A DNA stretch of 64,000 nucleotides from Temnopleurus reevesii (GCA_036244855.1 BQKZ01000876.1:30999-94998), one strand, 5' to 3'. Shown: positions 52,186-61,522, counted from the stretch's first letter. Translations and numbers: made by a program. Notes: generated by a model from the sequence alone, not told the origin.

Positions 52186-52385
52186 ACCGCACATGCCACG
52201 ACTCAATCACCTTACAACCAGCTTGTGACTGAGTGATTTGAGTTGTGACATCATAACTCTGGCGATATTGCCAGTCTCAATCAGTTGTAAACAAATCGCA
52301 ATGCCAGTCGCAAGGATTTGGCATGTTGAATCCTTACAACCGAGTCATAAACTCACTCTTAATCAGACAAGAGCATTGATCATTG

Positions 52386-52701
52386 AATAATTCTTGCCTT
52401 ATCCCAACATGTATAAACACTGATTGACAGTGCTTAGCCGAAAAGCTGAGAAAAAAATGTCGGGCATTCTCGGGTAGGAATCGAACCCACGATCTCCTGA
52501 TGACTAGACAGGTGTCTTACCACTAGACCACCGAGAGCCGATGGAAGTGGCGGGCTCGATTCATGTTATAGCAGCAGGTACTGCGTAAATATCAATTGAA
52601 TGATTTTTGGGTTGGGTAGATAAATAATTGAATAATTCTTGCCTTATCCCAAGGCAAGAATTATTCAATTATTTATCTATCCAACCCCAAAATCATTCAA
52701 T
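52386..52701 (-). mobile_element. tRNA-containing retroposon with hairpin leader, 12-bp target duplication
   Basis: AGCATTGATCAT occurs directly before (52374-52385) and after (52702-52713). On the minus strand the insert consists of a long palindrome (arms about 50 bp, centre GCCTTGGGATAAGGC near 52651), a tRNA-like unit, T7, and a terminal GGGATAAGGCAAGAATTATT that repeats one arm of the palindrome. Confidence 0.7.
52468..52539 (-). tRNA. tRNA-like unit (cloverleaf foldable, anticodon AGT by position, probably SINE-derived)
   Basis: 72 nt folding as 7-bp acceptor, 4-bp D, 5-bp anticodon, 5-nt variable and 5-bp T arms. A-box TGGTCTAGTGG and B-box GGTTCGATTCC match consensus exactly. A T7 pol III terminator lies about 9 nt past the end. 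Against a working tRNA: C1-A72 and T31-T39 mismatches, and loop CTAGTCA puts AGT at 34-36 with C at 37 where a purine is expected. The body looks Glu/Asp-like, so it is probably a tRNA-derived element. Confidence 0.5.
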
Positions 52702-52989
52702 TAGCATTGATCATGTTGTGACATCACAATGAAATAGATAAAATACACATGTTTCAAGCGTCACATTGAAATTTCATGCGTATTTTACTTCCGCGCAGCT
52801 ACAAATTGATCGCGCAAAACCAACAATCAGAATGCAGTTGTGGGGTTGGATCGCAAGGTGTGCAGTGACACTACTTATGACTGGCTTACAATTCAATGAC
52901 GTCATCCAGATGCAAGCCAGTCGTAAGGTGGTTGGGTCGCGGCGTTTGCGGTCAGCTCTAACACTCACACTAAAATCATAGTGTCATTA

Positions 52990-54450
52990 AGTATAAAAAT
53001 GTGTATGAAAATTAAAAAAAAACATAGAATTACAACAAAACACATACAAAAATTGGTGAGGTAATAAGATTAGTACTGTTATCAATCTTAAAGAGTAGAA
53101 ATAAAGAATAAAATTGACATTATATTTACAATTGTATGAAAATTGACATTATATTTACAATTGTATGAAAATAGACATGAGTTTTAAGAAGACTAGCATT
53201 CAGGATAATCATATTTCATGACTCATGAGGAATCTGTCCAATATGTAATAAATAATTTGTCTCTCATGAAGATATGCAAAGCCAAAGCTGTATTCCTTAC
53301 TTTTTCTATCATTTTCTAAATATACAATGGCCTTACAGCAAAGGTACAGTACATGTACCTATGACAAGTGGCAATTTACTGCATCTTTTGGATAAGCTGG
53401 CAACACACTCTCACATATTCCCCAAACTATATGTCCAATGTAATCACTTTAATCTAAATTTAGCGCTCTTTACAAACATGCTTGAAACTAACTATCAGAA
53501 GACCTGCCAAATTGGATTGACACATGATGTGTGACTTAATTGATCTAATCTTAGAATAAACATACAGTAGCTATTTTTACAACATACTCCTAAAATATTT
53601 CCACATGTATGGTCCAAGCTATCATCAATTTACCAATAATTTGAATGATTCAACATTCCTCTCTAAATAAAGAATATTGTTTCCTTATTAAAATAGCAAA
53701 AGTGGCAATGGATGCATTCATTAGCACATTGAATAAATTATGTAAAATACTGTACTCCCTTGATAAACCTCAAAAAACATGTTTAGTACAAACTTGAGAA
53801 AGAGTTTGTGAGCAAAGTAATATACAGTAATTTGCATTAATGGAAACCAGTATTAAACGCACGATACATTTCAGTTTTGTCAAAAGTAAGTCTTCCCAAT
53901 GAAAAATATCTTCCTTCATATAAGATTTTTTTTATTTCCAAATAAATTTTTTAGAGCAGTGTGCATAAAAATTGAATAAAAATTGAAGGTGTCAATGTTA
54001 AAAGAAACCTGAATCAATAAAAGTAAATCCTTTTCATTCTCCAAATCAAATTTCTCCGTAAAATCTAAGCCCTTTCTTTGGTAAATTAGCAATTTGTTTA
54101 TGTTGATGCTCGTTAATGATGCAAAATTGTAATTGCAGTATCATGAAGCAATTTTGTGTAGCTTTATTTAATGAGAGATATAAACTCTTTGCCCTACGAA
54201 CTCATATGCAAATCTGGTTTCAACATGGATGAACTATGCTTGAAGTTGGACAGTTACATCATTCTCACGATACGTGTGTAACAAAAGAGGGGACTATTTG
54301 TGAATGTACTTATGTGACCTGTGACCTCAAGACTCTTGAATCTACTTAGGTCATTGCTCTTCCTAATATGCATACATGACCTGGTTGTCAACTTCATAAC
54401 TCAACTTACAAAATGTACTGTACTTTTTTTTTTGGGGGGGGGGTTGTAAT
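52990..54450. other. No gene recognised; 3' flank of the transporter gene
   Basis: Includes a short duplicated AAAATTGACATTATATTTAC (about 53110-53165). The 3' UTR of the SLC15A4-like gene may extend into the upper end. Confidence 0.45.
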
Positions 54451-54456
54451 TTTATT
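54451..54456 (-). promoter_or_regulatory. Candidate polyadenylation signal of the SLC15A4-like gene
   Basis: AATAAA on the minus strand 321 nt past the stop codon. A second AATAAA lies further down near 54163. AT-rich sequence makes chance occurrence likely; position is plausible for a 3' UTR. Confidence 0.25.
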
Positions 54457-54776
54457 AGTGACAACTGCTCTATCTAATCCTGTATAGGGAATAATTTAAG
54501 TTGATTAGCAGTTTTAGACATTGAGGAATGATTTCCAACAATTTACTTTAACGTTCTATGTGAAAAAGTTGCAAAACAAATCATCTTTTGTGCAGCAATC
54601 ATGCTAAAATGCATAGCAAATTATGATGCAACACCAGGAAAATTATTTGTTGCTGTAAATATTTTGATTTTGTATGACTAATTTGCAGATTTGATCAATA
54701 AGAACTTTAAAAAAAACTTAGGACGGACATTGAAAAAAGACAATCTGTAAAAATCAAAACATCTATTTATCCATCA

Positions 54777-55036
54777 TCATCGGCGGTGAACTTGAACCTT
54801 TTCCTGATGCGATCCTTTCGGAAGCAGAGTCTCAGTCTCCGAATGATATGTGTAATCCACCTCGACAGGAGGCTTGCTGTCCGTTTCGACAATGCTTGGT
54901 GTGCTTGCGATCCTTACATACCGGTACCTGTGCGCGATGATGAGGAAGAACCCAAAATCGACAAGCATCAAGAAGGCGAGGAGGAAGTAAAAGTATTCTA
55001 GGTATCCATCGTTGATTTCATCTGGAAGCCAGGTAT
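54777..55036 (-). CDS. SLC15A4: SLC15A4-like, last coding exon with TM12, tail and stop
   Basis: 260 nt from acceptor TTGTAATAG to TGA at 54779-54777. Encodes DTWLPDEINDGYLEYFYFLL, TM12 (AFLMLVDFGFFLIIAHRY) and a roughly 50-residue cytosolic tail. The tail ends ETETLLPKGSHQEKVQVHRR. E-x-x-x-L-L in this tail fits the acidic dileucine type used for endolysosomal sorting; function here is inferred only. Confidence 0.92.
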
Positions 55037-58000
55037 CTATTACAAGTAAAAAAAAAAAAAAAAGATAAATACTTTTATTTGACACTGGTAGGCATACCCG
55101 CCATGCTAAAATTCCAATCCTCACTTTGTTGGTCCTTTGCACAGAGATTCCAACCATTCAGAAGTATGCATACTAGAAATAAAAATGTGAAATGTCTTAC
55201 AGCTGAATGTAAACAGCAAAATGTTAACAGAGTTCCTCCATGAAAAAGTATTTTCACCCTGCATTGGACGATCCTAAAACGGACAAGTCAGAATCATAAT
55301 TTCACGCATTGCACCCGTCTGGTTGAACAAAATGTCATCATTCATTGGCACTCAGTTGTTTGAGCTCAAAATGCGAACAAAACCACTTCAGTGTTGAGAA
55401 GCAAAAGTGTACAGAAAAACTAAGGAATAAGATTTTTTCCTAGGCATGTCTGCATATAGAGCTGTATAGATTACCTGATGAGGCAGCATTGACGATGATG
55501 ACGAGCAGCGACCCAAGATAGCTCCCTAAACCTGTCGTCATCAAGAACAACCCCATGACGACCCCCTGCATGGAGTCAGGTGCTTGGGAGTATGCAAACT
55601 CAAGACCTGCAAACGCAACAAAAATTTATGATTACTTTTCTATGTTTATAATACTTTTCCAAACACAAATTACTGCATACACCCACCTCTGTAACTAAAA
55701 ATCAGTAATATTTTTGCTGAACAGAGGAAAGAGCCCATGTGTCTCGTAGAAGTGTGTCATATAATATTCCTATTAGTCCATTTGAATTTAAAGAACATAG
55801 TACATAAAGGCATCGTGGTGTAGGGGACCTGGCTTTACACTTGGCGTTAATTTCCTTCGGCAAAAAATTTATCCACAAAGCTGCATTCTACCCAGGTGTG
55901 ATTGGGGACCGGTAGGAGACAGCAGCACATTATCTGATGACGTGAGTACCTATTTGGCTGCCTTGATGCTAGGCTTGAATTGCCATCCAGTGACCGGGTA
56001 ATAATATCAGAAGCACTTTTAGCAGTCAAAACTGACTGGAAAGGCGCTATATAAATCCGCACTATTATTATCATACACTGGTGAAGATACTATCTAGTCC
56101 ACCAGGACAATAATAATTAGAAGCGATTCAAGGTAGCTTCCAAGGCCTGTCGTCATCAAGAACAGTCCCATGATGACCCCCTGCCTGGAGTCAGGCGCTT
56201 GGGAGTATGCAAACTCAAGACCTGAATGGGGAAAGAAGTTCATATTTAATGTTTTTTATGTATTTCTGTACATGTACATACTGCATAAAATGCAAAACTG
56301 TTGGAGAAAAAGAAGAGTCGTATAATAACCCCCTGCATGGAGTCAGGTGCTTGGGAGTATGCAAACTCAAGACCTGAATGGGGAAAGAAGTTCATATTTA
56401 ATGTTTTTTATGTATTTCTGTACATGTACATACTGCATAAAATGCAAAACTGTTGGAGAAAAAGAAGAGTCGTATAATAACCCCCTGCATGGAGTCAGGT
56501 GCTTGCGAGTATGAGAACTCAAGACCTAAAAGGAGGAAAAACTGTAATGTTAATTCTTTAAATCGTTTTTGAGCTACTGGTATTCAAAAAATAAATTGTT
56601 GAACCAATTCCTATAAATCCTGTAGATTGCACACTGCAAAAAATGAACAAACAAGCATGAATGTCCTCAGCTTTTGACGAGATCTCACTGAAACCATCTT
56701 CAATTATGCTGAAATGATTTGTAATAACAGACCTCTGCTAGTCTATTATTCTAAAGCAGATGTTTTTTTTTTATCTTTAATCTCATATTTTGTGTAATAA
56801 TATTGCTGGTTTATAGATTGTTTGTAAATTCATGTTATTACTGTACATGTATGAAAAGAACAACAAATAAAAACCCTATCGGTGGGTTAAAAAAAAAAAA
56901 ATGAATGTCCTCAGGCAGAAGTAGGCACACAAGCTGCAATAAGTTGCTTAAAAATGAGAACTTCATAGAATGTTCTCAATGGGAGTAGAAAATGCGCAAA
57001 AAATTGTATGCTTGCAAGCTGGGATACGATGGCCAGAGTGATAATAACATGCAGTGACCACAAGCACAAGAGTAAGGCCCCAGCCACACCAGGGAGCATC
57101 ACGATTCAACACGACTCTGTGTGCAGTTCAAAGTTAGCTGCCTCCAAAATAGAGTCGAGTTGAATCGTGTTGTTTCCAGGGTCCAAAATGACTGGGGCTT
57201 AAAGTGGCTAGCCAGGATGAGGGCAATCCGTTGATACTGTCATGTCTGTTAAAACAATTTCTCTAGGAGTTTTCATTTGAATTCACTCAAATTCAAGAAG
57301 TGATAGGAGATACTATGTATTTCATAGATACTGAATTTCAATGAATAGTTGAAAAAAAAAAATGGCATAACAGAAATGAAACTTTCATGGAATTACGAAT
57401 TTACGAACAATATCATTATAAATAGATGCCATCAGAGTTGTTCATATCAGGGAGCATTATGGGTATTTTTTTCTAATACACACCGGTGCACACGCATCGT
57501 TTACACTGCACATTATCACTTCCGTCCTAGAAAAACTACCCATAATGCTCTCTGATATGAACAACCATAAGGTACATATTTTCATTATTACTTATGTTAC
57601 CTGTAATACTTGTAAACACCTCGCTAGCGCCAATTAGCGTATACTGTGGAATCTGCGCAAAGACGGAGACTGTCGACGCATTGTACGTGTCATCAGCAAT
57701 CGTTTGGAGGAGGTAGCCGCCGTTTCTCATCACATCCTTCCGCGATATCTCGACTACGGCTGCAATTATCATGGATCCTGATGCAAATATCATTCCAATA
57801 CCTAGGTACATGTAGGAGATATGATAGATTTTTTATAAAAATTGATCAGCAGTAGATACTGAGAAGATGCATAGAAAAACCCCATTATTCTCGGCATTTA
57901 TTGTGTAGCAAATTTGACATACTATGCATGCTAAAGCTAAAGAAATCACTAAGGCTAAAGTGTATCACCCAATAGCGAAGAAGAGTGGGGTTTGAATGTA

Positions 58001-61000
58001 CAAATAATAATTTATGGACTTGAACATCTATCACTATTCCAAATAAAACACCAGTATTTATCAACAGACAATGAAGAGTACAAAATGGCAATATTCAGGG
58101 AATAATGTTTGAGGTATCGCAGAGCAATTTGCTATGGATTTTAGGATGATTGTTTCACATAGAACTGCCCAGTAAAGTTTTGAAAATGTTTCCTTGCTGT
58201 CTAAATGTGATGTGAAATGTTAAATTATCCTCTGAATATCCAAATATTTCTGATCCAATATCTTTTCCCAAAGAAAGGCTGATCATACATGGGTCATGGC
58301 TATTTCTTGATCTCATAACAAGACACTGTAATGTACAAAATTACTTGTAATCATTATATCCTTCCGTGATTGACCATGGATCCTGATGCGAATATCATTC
58401 CAATGCCTAATAGAAAACTTGACAAATTAGTAGTGAGTACTAAAAATTAGTAATAATTGGCAGCTATATTTATCTGACATGATACAGATAACTAGTTTAA
58501 GGAGTTAGAAGTAAATAAACATCTTGTTCATGATCAACACTCATAAACTAAATCTGGGTTAGTCTCTATGCGAGGCTTTTTTAATGACTGCATGCTCTTT
58601 GTGTGCATGTTCCTATTTCTTAAGTGTGTGAACTAGTCTTCATACAAGTCATATTTTGATTTATGATACGAGATACATTTAATTCTTCAAGTTCAATTTT
58701 AAAAAACTAGACGCCTATTCAATGTCATGGGGTGTTCAGAGGGGTTGGTTTTATGTATAATACCAACTAGCAAAGATGTATATTAGGCCTCAGAAACCCT
58801 TTAAGACCAACAACTCACCTATTCTTTTAAGCATAGAGAGCTTCAATCCATACCCTTCTAAGCAGGGGTAGACGAATCGATCCATGATTGGAATAAGAAT
58901 TAGAATAATAATCACATTGAAGAGATTTAGAGCGGCCACCGGGATGGTGAAATCTCCATATTGTAACCTCATCCTTTCCCCTTGTAGGACGTATGTTGAA
59001 GACATCTGTGTAAATTAGATAATAGATTAAAATTAGATAAATTAGGTAACCAGGGTCCTGTAACATAAAATATGCAATTAAACTTACGATAAATATTAAT
59101 CATAAGTCTATGGCAAAACGTGTACCAAAGAGATACAATTGATTTTCAATTCATCGTATCTCTTCTATGTTACAGGCCCCTAGTCTCATAAAATAAAGCT
59201 TTGCGATTGTTAATTAAAAAAAGCAACATTTGGTGATTGGTTATGGGTCAGTCCTGGATGGTGAAATCTCCGTACTGGAGCCTCATCCATTCTCCTTGGA
59301 GGACATATGTTGAAGTCATCTGAATGAATTAGAAAATAACAGTGAAGGTAATCTGGAGCCTGTAACATAAAAGATGCAATTAAACGAATGATAAATATTA
59401 ATCATAAGTCTGACAAAATGTGTACCATAGAGATACAATTGATTCTCAATTTGTATCTCTTTTATGTTACAGGCCCCTGGCCTTGTAAAATATAGCTTTG
59501 CGATTACTTGACAGTTTGAAAAGGCAATTATGGTGATTGGTTATTGGTCAGTCTGGGATAGTGAGATCTCTGTACTGTAGTCTCATCCATTCTCCTAAGA
59601 CATCTGCGCAAATTAGATAATAATAGTAACCCTGGCCCTGTAACACATCTTTAAATTAATTATTGAATAAGTTCAGTTTAGTTCAGTTCAGTTTGGACTT
59701 TATTTCTTTTATCAATTATTTTAAAAAAAATCAAATACAATGAAGATATTTACAATGTAAAAGTATTGATGAAGAAAGTTAAATGTTTGGCTGTTACAGA
59801 TTATCATCATTCAGTTAGTTTGTATTGAAATGAACAGGACCTATAAACTTGTGAAGTTCAAATGATTGCTGCTTCAGCCAAAAATTTAGAGTTGTTGGAT
59901 TATAAAACTAGCAGAAGCAGCTGAATATTATTCCAATTCTTGATGTTAGTCATTGCCTTTAAATTAAACAAAACCTTGGGCAATTAATCAGAACCATTTA
60001 TATTCATTACTTGTACACTGTCCATAGGAAGTCAATGACTGTTTTCGCTGTTTCATACAATGTATCAATTTCTAATGTTCACTTTTACCAGGCACGAGTT
60101 GCGAGTATCCAATAAAAAAAAAACATCAGATTCTAGATTTGAAATTGTAAGTATGGGGATCCTTGTGTTGGAAACTTAGGAAGCACATGATGAATAACTC
60201 TCTGTTTACTCTGTGCACATTTGCCCCCTTTCTAAAGGAATGATATTTATAAAAATCAACTTTAAGTGAGGAATCAAATATTCTCCTAATACTTGAGGAA
60301 TCAGTGTAGCCATATTATACTGAATCGTAAGGACGAAAAGGAAAAGGGAAAATTCTGTGTCATAATGACATCATAGATGCAGACAAAGTTTAATACCAAC
60401 CTTTTATGATGGCATAATGGCCAACCCCTTGACGTTTCACCGCGCCATGCTGCAAAATTTTGTTTTGTGCTCTGCACGATTATGACTTTTTTTTCACATT
60501 TCATGCAACAGTTCAGACTAAATTTGCAACAACCAGGTATATGGTCTTGACTTTATAAGTGATTTGAAATCATCTCTATAAACAGAACAGTAAAATAAGG
60601 GTTAAAGACTTGGTCTGCGCCAGAAGAATCTTGCTTTGATTAAAGGTGGAAAAATCAGAAAAACAGATCAAAAAAAGTTTTAAGTACATCCAACAAGAAA
60701 TAAGAAAGCTATGAATAGTTCAATGATAATGATTAAATGATAGTTTTCATAAATCACTGTACGGCATTTGTCATAACATGTGAACGTATGTCATGAACAT
60801 CCTGTCAGTAAGCTTATTTTAACTTATTGTTTTTAAGAATCAGTTTTGCTCCATAAATGCATTTTTTAATCTTAAAAAAGTTAAATCAATAAATGTATCT
60901 GTACCCTTGTAGATATCGACAGAAAAAAGTGTTTTCTTTTTGTGTAAAGCATTGAAATGGGGGGATGTTTTAAACAATAAGTTATAATAAACTACTTGCA

Positions 61001-61436
61001 GAGAAATGCATGAAATACGTCATATCATGTGACAAAACATTGCCAATTTGCATGACAAACGACTGTTGAGTTATAACACTGAAATATTCACTTCTTTCTT
61101 ATTCATTGCGCAATTTTCTTGAAACTTTTTTTTATCTGTTCATCTGATTTTTATGCTTTTAATCAAAGCAAGATTTAACTGGCACATACCAAGTCTTAAA
61201 TGTACAAGAACCCTTTACCTGAATGTATATGGTCCAGTAAATAATAACAGGGATGAAGACCGGAATCACTCGCCCCAACGACTTCACATCCTCGACTTCT
61301 TGATCCGGATATTGGCCCCCTTTCGAGAGTTTGGCCCGGTCTATACAGCTATCGAGTTCTTCATCCTCGAGGGCGGGTTGTCTGCACTGGCTCGCTCCGT
61401 CGTACGTAATTTTCACAACTTGTGTGAGGACACTCC
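54777..61436 (-). CDS. SLC15A4: SLC15 (POT/PTR2) peptide/histidine transporter, SLC15A4-like, C-terminal five exons
   Basis: Proton-coupled uptake or efflux of di/tripeptides and, in the SLC15A3/A4 branch, histidine, usually on endolysosomal membranes. Exons 61436-61219, 59005-58819, 57801-57601, 55606-55475 and 55036-54777 join in frame with GT/AG sites and give 331 residues plus stop. They hold a cytosolic loop ending EDVKSLGRVIPVF, then IIYWTIYIQ|MSSTYVLQGE, strongly like the YWTxYxQMxxTYVLQ of SLC15A4 at TM7. TM8 to TM12 follow, with the POT signature GLEFAYSQAPDSMQG (TM10-TM11). The tail contains ETETLLPK. The N-terminal half (TM1-TM6, where the ExxER proton motif sits) is missing: it lies in the gap at 61523-62227 or beyond 64000. 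SLC15A3 or another POT paralogue is the main alternative. Confidence 0.92.
55475..55606 (-). CDS. SLC15A4: SLC15A4-like, exon with POT signature and TM11
   Basis: 132 nt between GCGTTTGCAG and GTAATC. Encodes GLEFAYSQAPDSMQGVVMGL followed by TM11 (FLMTTGLGSYLGSLLVIIV). The LEFAYSQAPxSM block is the most diagnostic stretch of the POT/PTR2 family. One nearly full-length and two short copies lie upstream between 56118 and 56526. Confidence 0.93.
55806..56076 (+). mobile_element. tRNA-derived SINE in transporter intron
   Basis: Head GGCATCGTGGTGTAGGGGAC, body GTTAATTTCCTTCGGCAAAA and AATTTATCCACAAAGCTGC, tail AAGGCGCTATATAAATCCGC with ATT repeats. The tRNA-like head is internally deleted. It abuts the truncated end of the exon copy at 56118. 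Confidence 0.75.
56118..56222 (-). pseudogene. Near-complete open copy of the SLC15A4-like POT-signature exon
   Basis: Repeats the exon at 55475-55606: acceptor CCCATTCAG, then LEFAYSQAPDSRQGVIMGLF and LMTTGLGSYL remain open. The conserved Met of PDSM is Arg and the last Gly before the end is Glu. After LLIII the match stops, the donor is gone and a TAG follows shortly. A SINE (55806-56076) lies just beyond. It could be a dead exon or an alternative terminal exon giving a truncated protein; no transcript evidence is available here. Confidence 0.7.
56170..56526. repeat. 152-bp tandem repeat carrying pieces of the POT-signature exon
   Basis: The block GGAGTCAGG(C/T)GCTTG(G/C)GAGT with the adjacent acceptor recurs at exact 152-bp steps (GGGAGTATG at 56201 and 56353, GCGAGTATG at 56505). 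The spacer from AATGGGGAAAGAAGTTC to GAGTCGTATAATAACC is essentially identical between units. Two full periods plus an end, in the intron upstream of the real exon. Confidence 0.9.
56671..56900 (+). mobile_element. Retroposed 3' end of a polyadenylated transcript (230 bp)
   Basis: ATGAATGTCCTCAG occurs directly before (56657-56670) and after (56901-56914). The insert ends with AATAAA (56866-56871), 17 nt, then 12 A residues (56889-56900), the standard layout of a mature mRNA end. The source transcript is not recognised; it has no evident reading frame and may be a 3' UTR or LINE end. Confidence 0.75.
57073..57202. mobile_element. 130-bp foldback MITE, family GCAACACGATTC, copy 2
   Basis: TAAGGCCCCAGCCACACCAG then ATCACGATTCAACACGACTC; right half AGAGTCGAGTTGAATCGTGT ending ACTGGGGCTTA. 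Homologous to 49285-49424 in arms and loop (TTAGCTGCCTCC / TTAACTGCCTC). Confidence 0.8.
57437..57565. mobile_element. 129-bp hairpin element 35 bp from a splice donor
   Basis: GTTGTTCATATCAGGGAGCA then TTATGGGTA on the left; TACCCATAATGCTCTCTGAT then ATGAACAAC on the right, a near-perfect 29-bp inverted repeat. Lies just downstream of exon 57601-57801. Confidence 0.75.
57601..57801 (-). CDS. SLC15A4: SLC15A4-like, exon with TM9 and TM10 start
   Basis: 201 nt between TACCTAG and GTAACA. Encodes TM9 (GIGMIFASGSMIIAAVVEIS), a lumenal loop with a possible N-glycosylation site NAS, then FAQIPQYTLIGASEVFTSIT, the conserved IPQYxLIGxSEVF that leads into TM10. A decayed partial copy is at about 58365-58412. 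Confidence 0.92.
58365..58412 (-). pseudogene. Decayed partial copy of SLC15A4-like exon 57601-57801
   Basis: Minus strand shows a TTAG-type acceptor, then GCATTGGAATGATATTCGCA and TCAGGATCCATGG, matching the first codons (IGMIFASGSM) of the real exon. It then skips about 20 bases to ATCACGGAAGGATATAATGA, parallel to the SRKDVM coding stretch. Internal deletion destroys the frame. Confidence 0.65.
58497..58804. mobile_element. 308-bp TTAA-flanked MITE next to a splice donor
   Basis: Left TTAAGGAGTTAGAAGTAAA, right (reverse complement) TTAAAGGGTTTCTGAGGC. Interior parallels 14791-15140 (GTCTTCATACAAG, AATGTCATGGGGTGTT). Ends 14 bp from the exon at 58819-59005. Confidence 0.7.
58819..59005 (-). 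CDS. SLC15A4: SLC15A4-like, exon with TM8
   Basis: 187 nt between TTTACACAG and GTGAGT. Begins MSSTYVLQGERMRLQYGDF and contains TM8 (LFNVIIILILIPIMDRFVYP), then LKLSMLKRI. Two truncated copies of its 5' half lie upstream at about 59255-59325 and 59557-59612. A TTAA-flanked element ends 14 bp from its splice donor. Confidence 0.9.
59053..59181. mobile_element. Palindromic MITE-like element, family CCTGTAACATA, copy A
   Basis: Ends are inverted copies of each other: TCCTGTAACATAAA at the left and TTCTATGTTACAGGCCCC at the right. Inner sequence carries ATAAATATTAATCATAAGTC and AGATACAATTGATTTTCAAT. About 129 bp, no coding capacity. Confidence 0.7.
59354..59479. mobile_element. Palindromic MITE-like element, family CCTGTAACATA, copy B
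   Basis: Same layout as 59053-59181: left GCCTGTAACATAAAAGATGC, right CTTTTATGTTACAGGCCCC. A further left-end fragment CCCTGTAACACATC is at 59635-59650. Probably multiplied with the tandem exon copies rather than by independent insertion. Confidence 0.7.
59660..61218. other. Intron of transporter gene, no further exon
   Basis: Contains GTTCAGTTCAGTTTGGACTT followed by TATTTCTTTTATC near 59683, possibly the end of an interspersed repeat. Rest AT-rich without recognisable features. Confidence 0.4.
61219..61436 (-). CDS. SLC15A4: SLC15A4-like, exon with central cytosolic loop and TM7
   Basis: 218 nt between AAATACAG and GTAAAG, starting with the last two bases of a codon. Encodes a charged loop (ALEDEELDSCIDRAK, KGGQYPDQEVEDVKSLG) and then TM7 RVIPVFIPVIIYWTIYIQ. 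The QEVEDVKSLG segment followed by YWT is typical of POT family members of the SLC15A3/A4 type. Confidence 0.9.
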
Positions 61437-61522
61437 CTGTATTTTCAGAAAATGGCAATAAAAAATATCAATTGCACTATAATTGTTGTGTGTTCTAGGG
61501 TATTGCACCCCCCCCCCCCCCC

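Larger units (their letters stand above)
52188..52951. mobile_element. Inverted-repeat element (host of a nested tRNA-like insertion)
   Basis: Left CCGCACATGCCACGACTCAA then CACCTTACAACCAGCTTG; right, reverse complemented, CCGCAAACGCCGCGACCCAA then CACCTTACGACTGGCTTG. About 764 bp as it stands, of which 52386-52701 is a later insertion. No transposase. Confidence 0.65.
58945..59615. repeat. Three tandem copies of a ~300-bp unit with the 5' half of an SLC15A4-like exon
   Basis: The exon start (ATGTCTTCAACATACGTCC at 59005) recurs at 59319 (ATGACTTCAACATATGTCC, offset 314) and about 59603 (with a roughly 19-base deletion and early TAG). Both extra copies keep an acceptor and stop matching at the same place inside the exon, after the codons for the DFTI stretch. 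Each unit also contains the CCTGTAACATA palindromic element. Confidence 0.85.
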
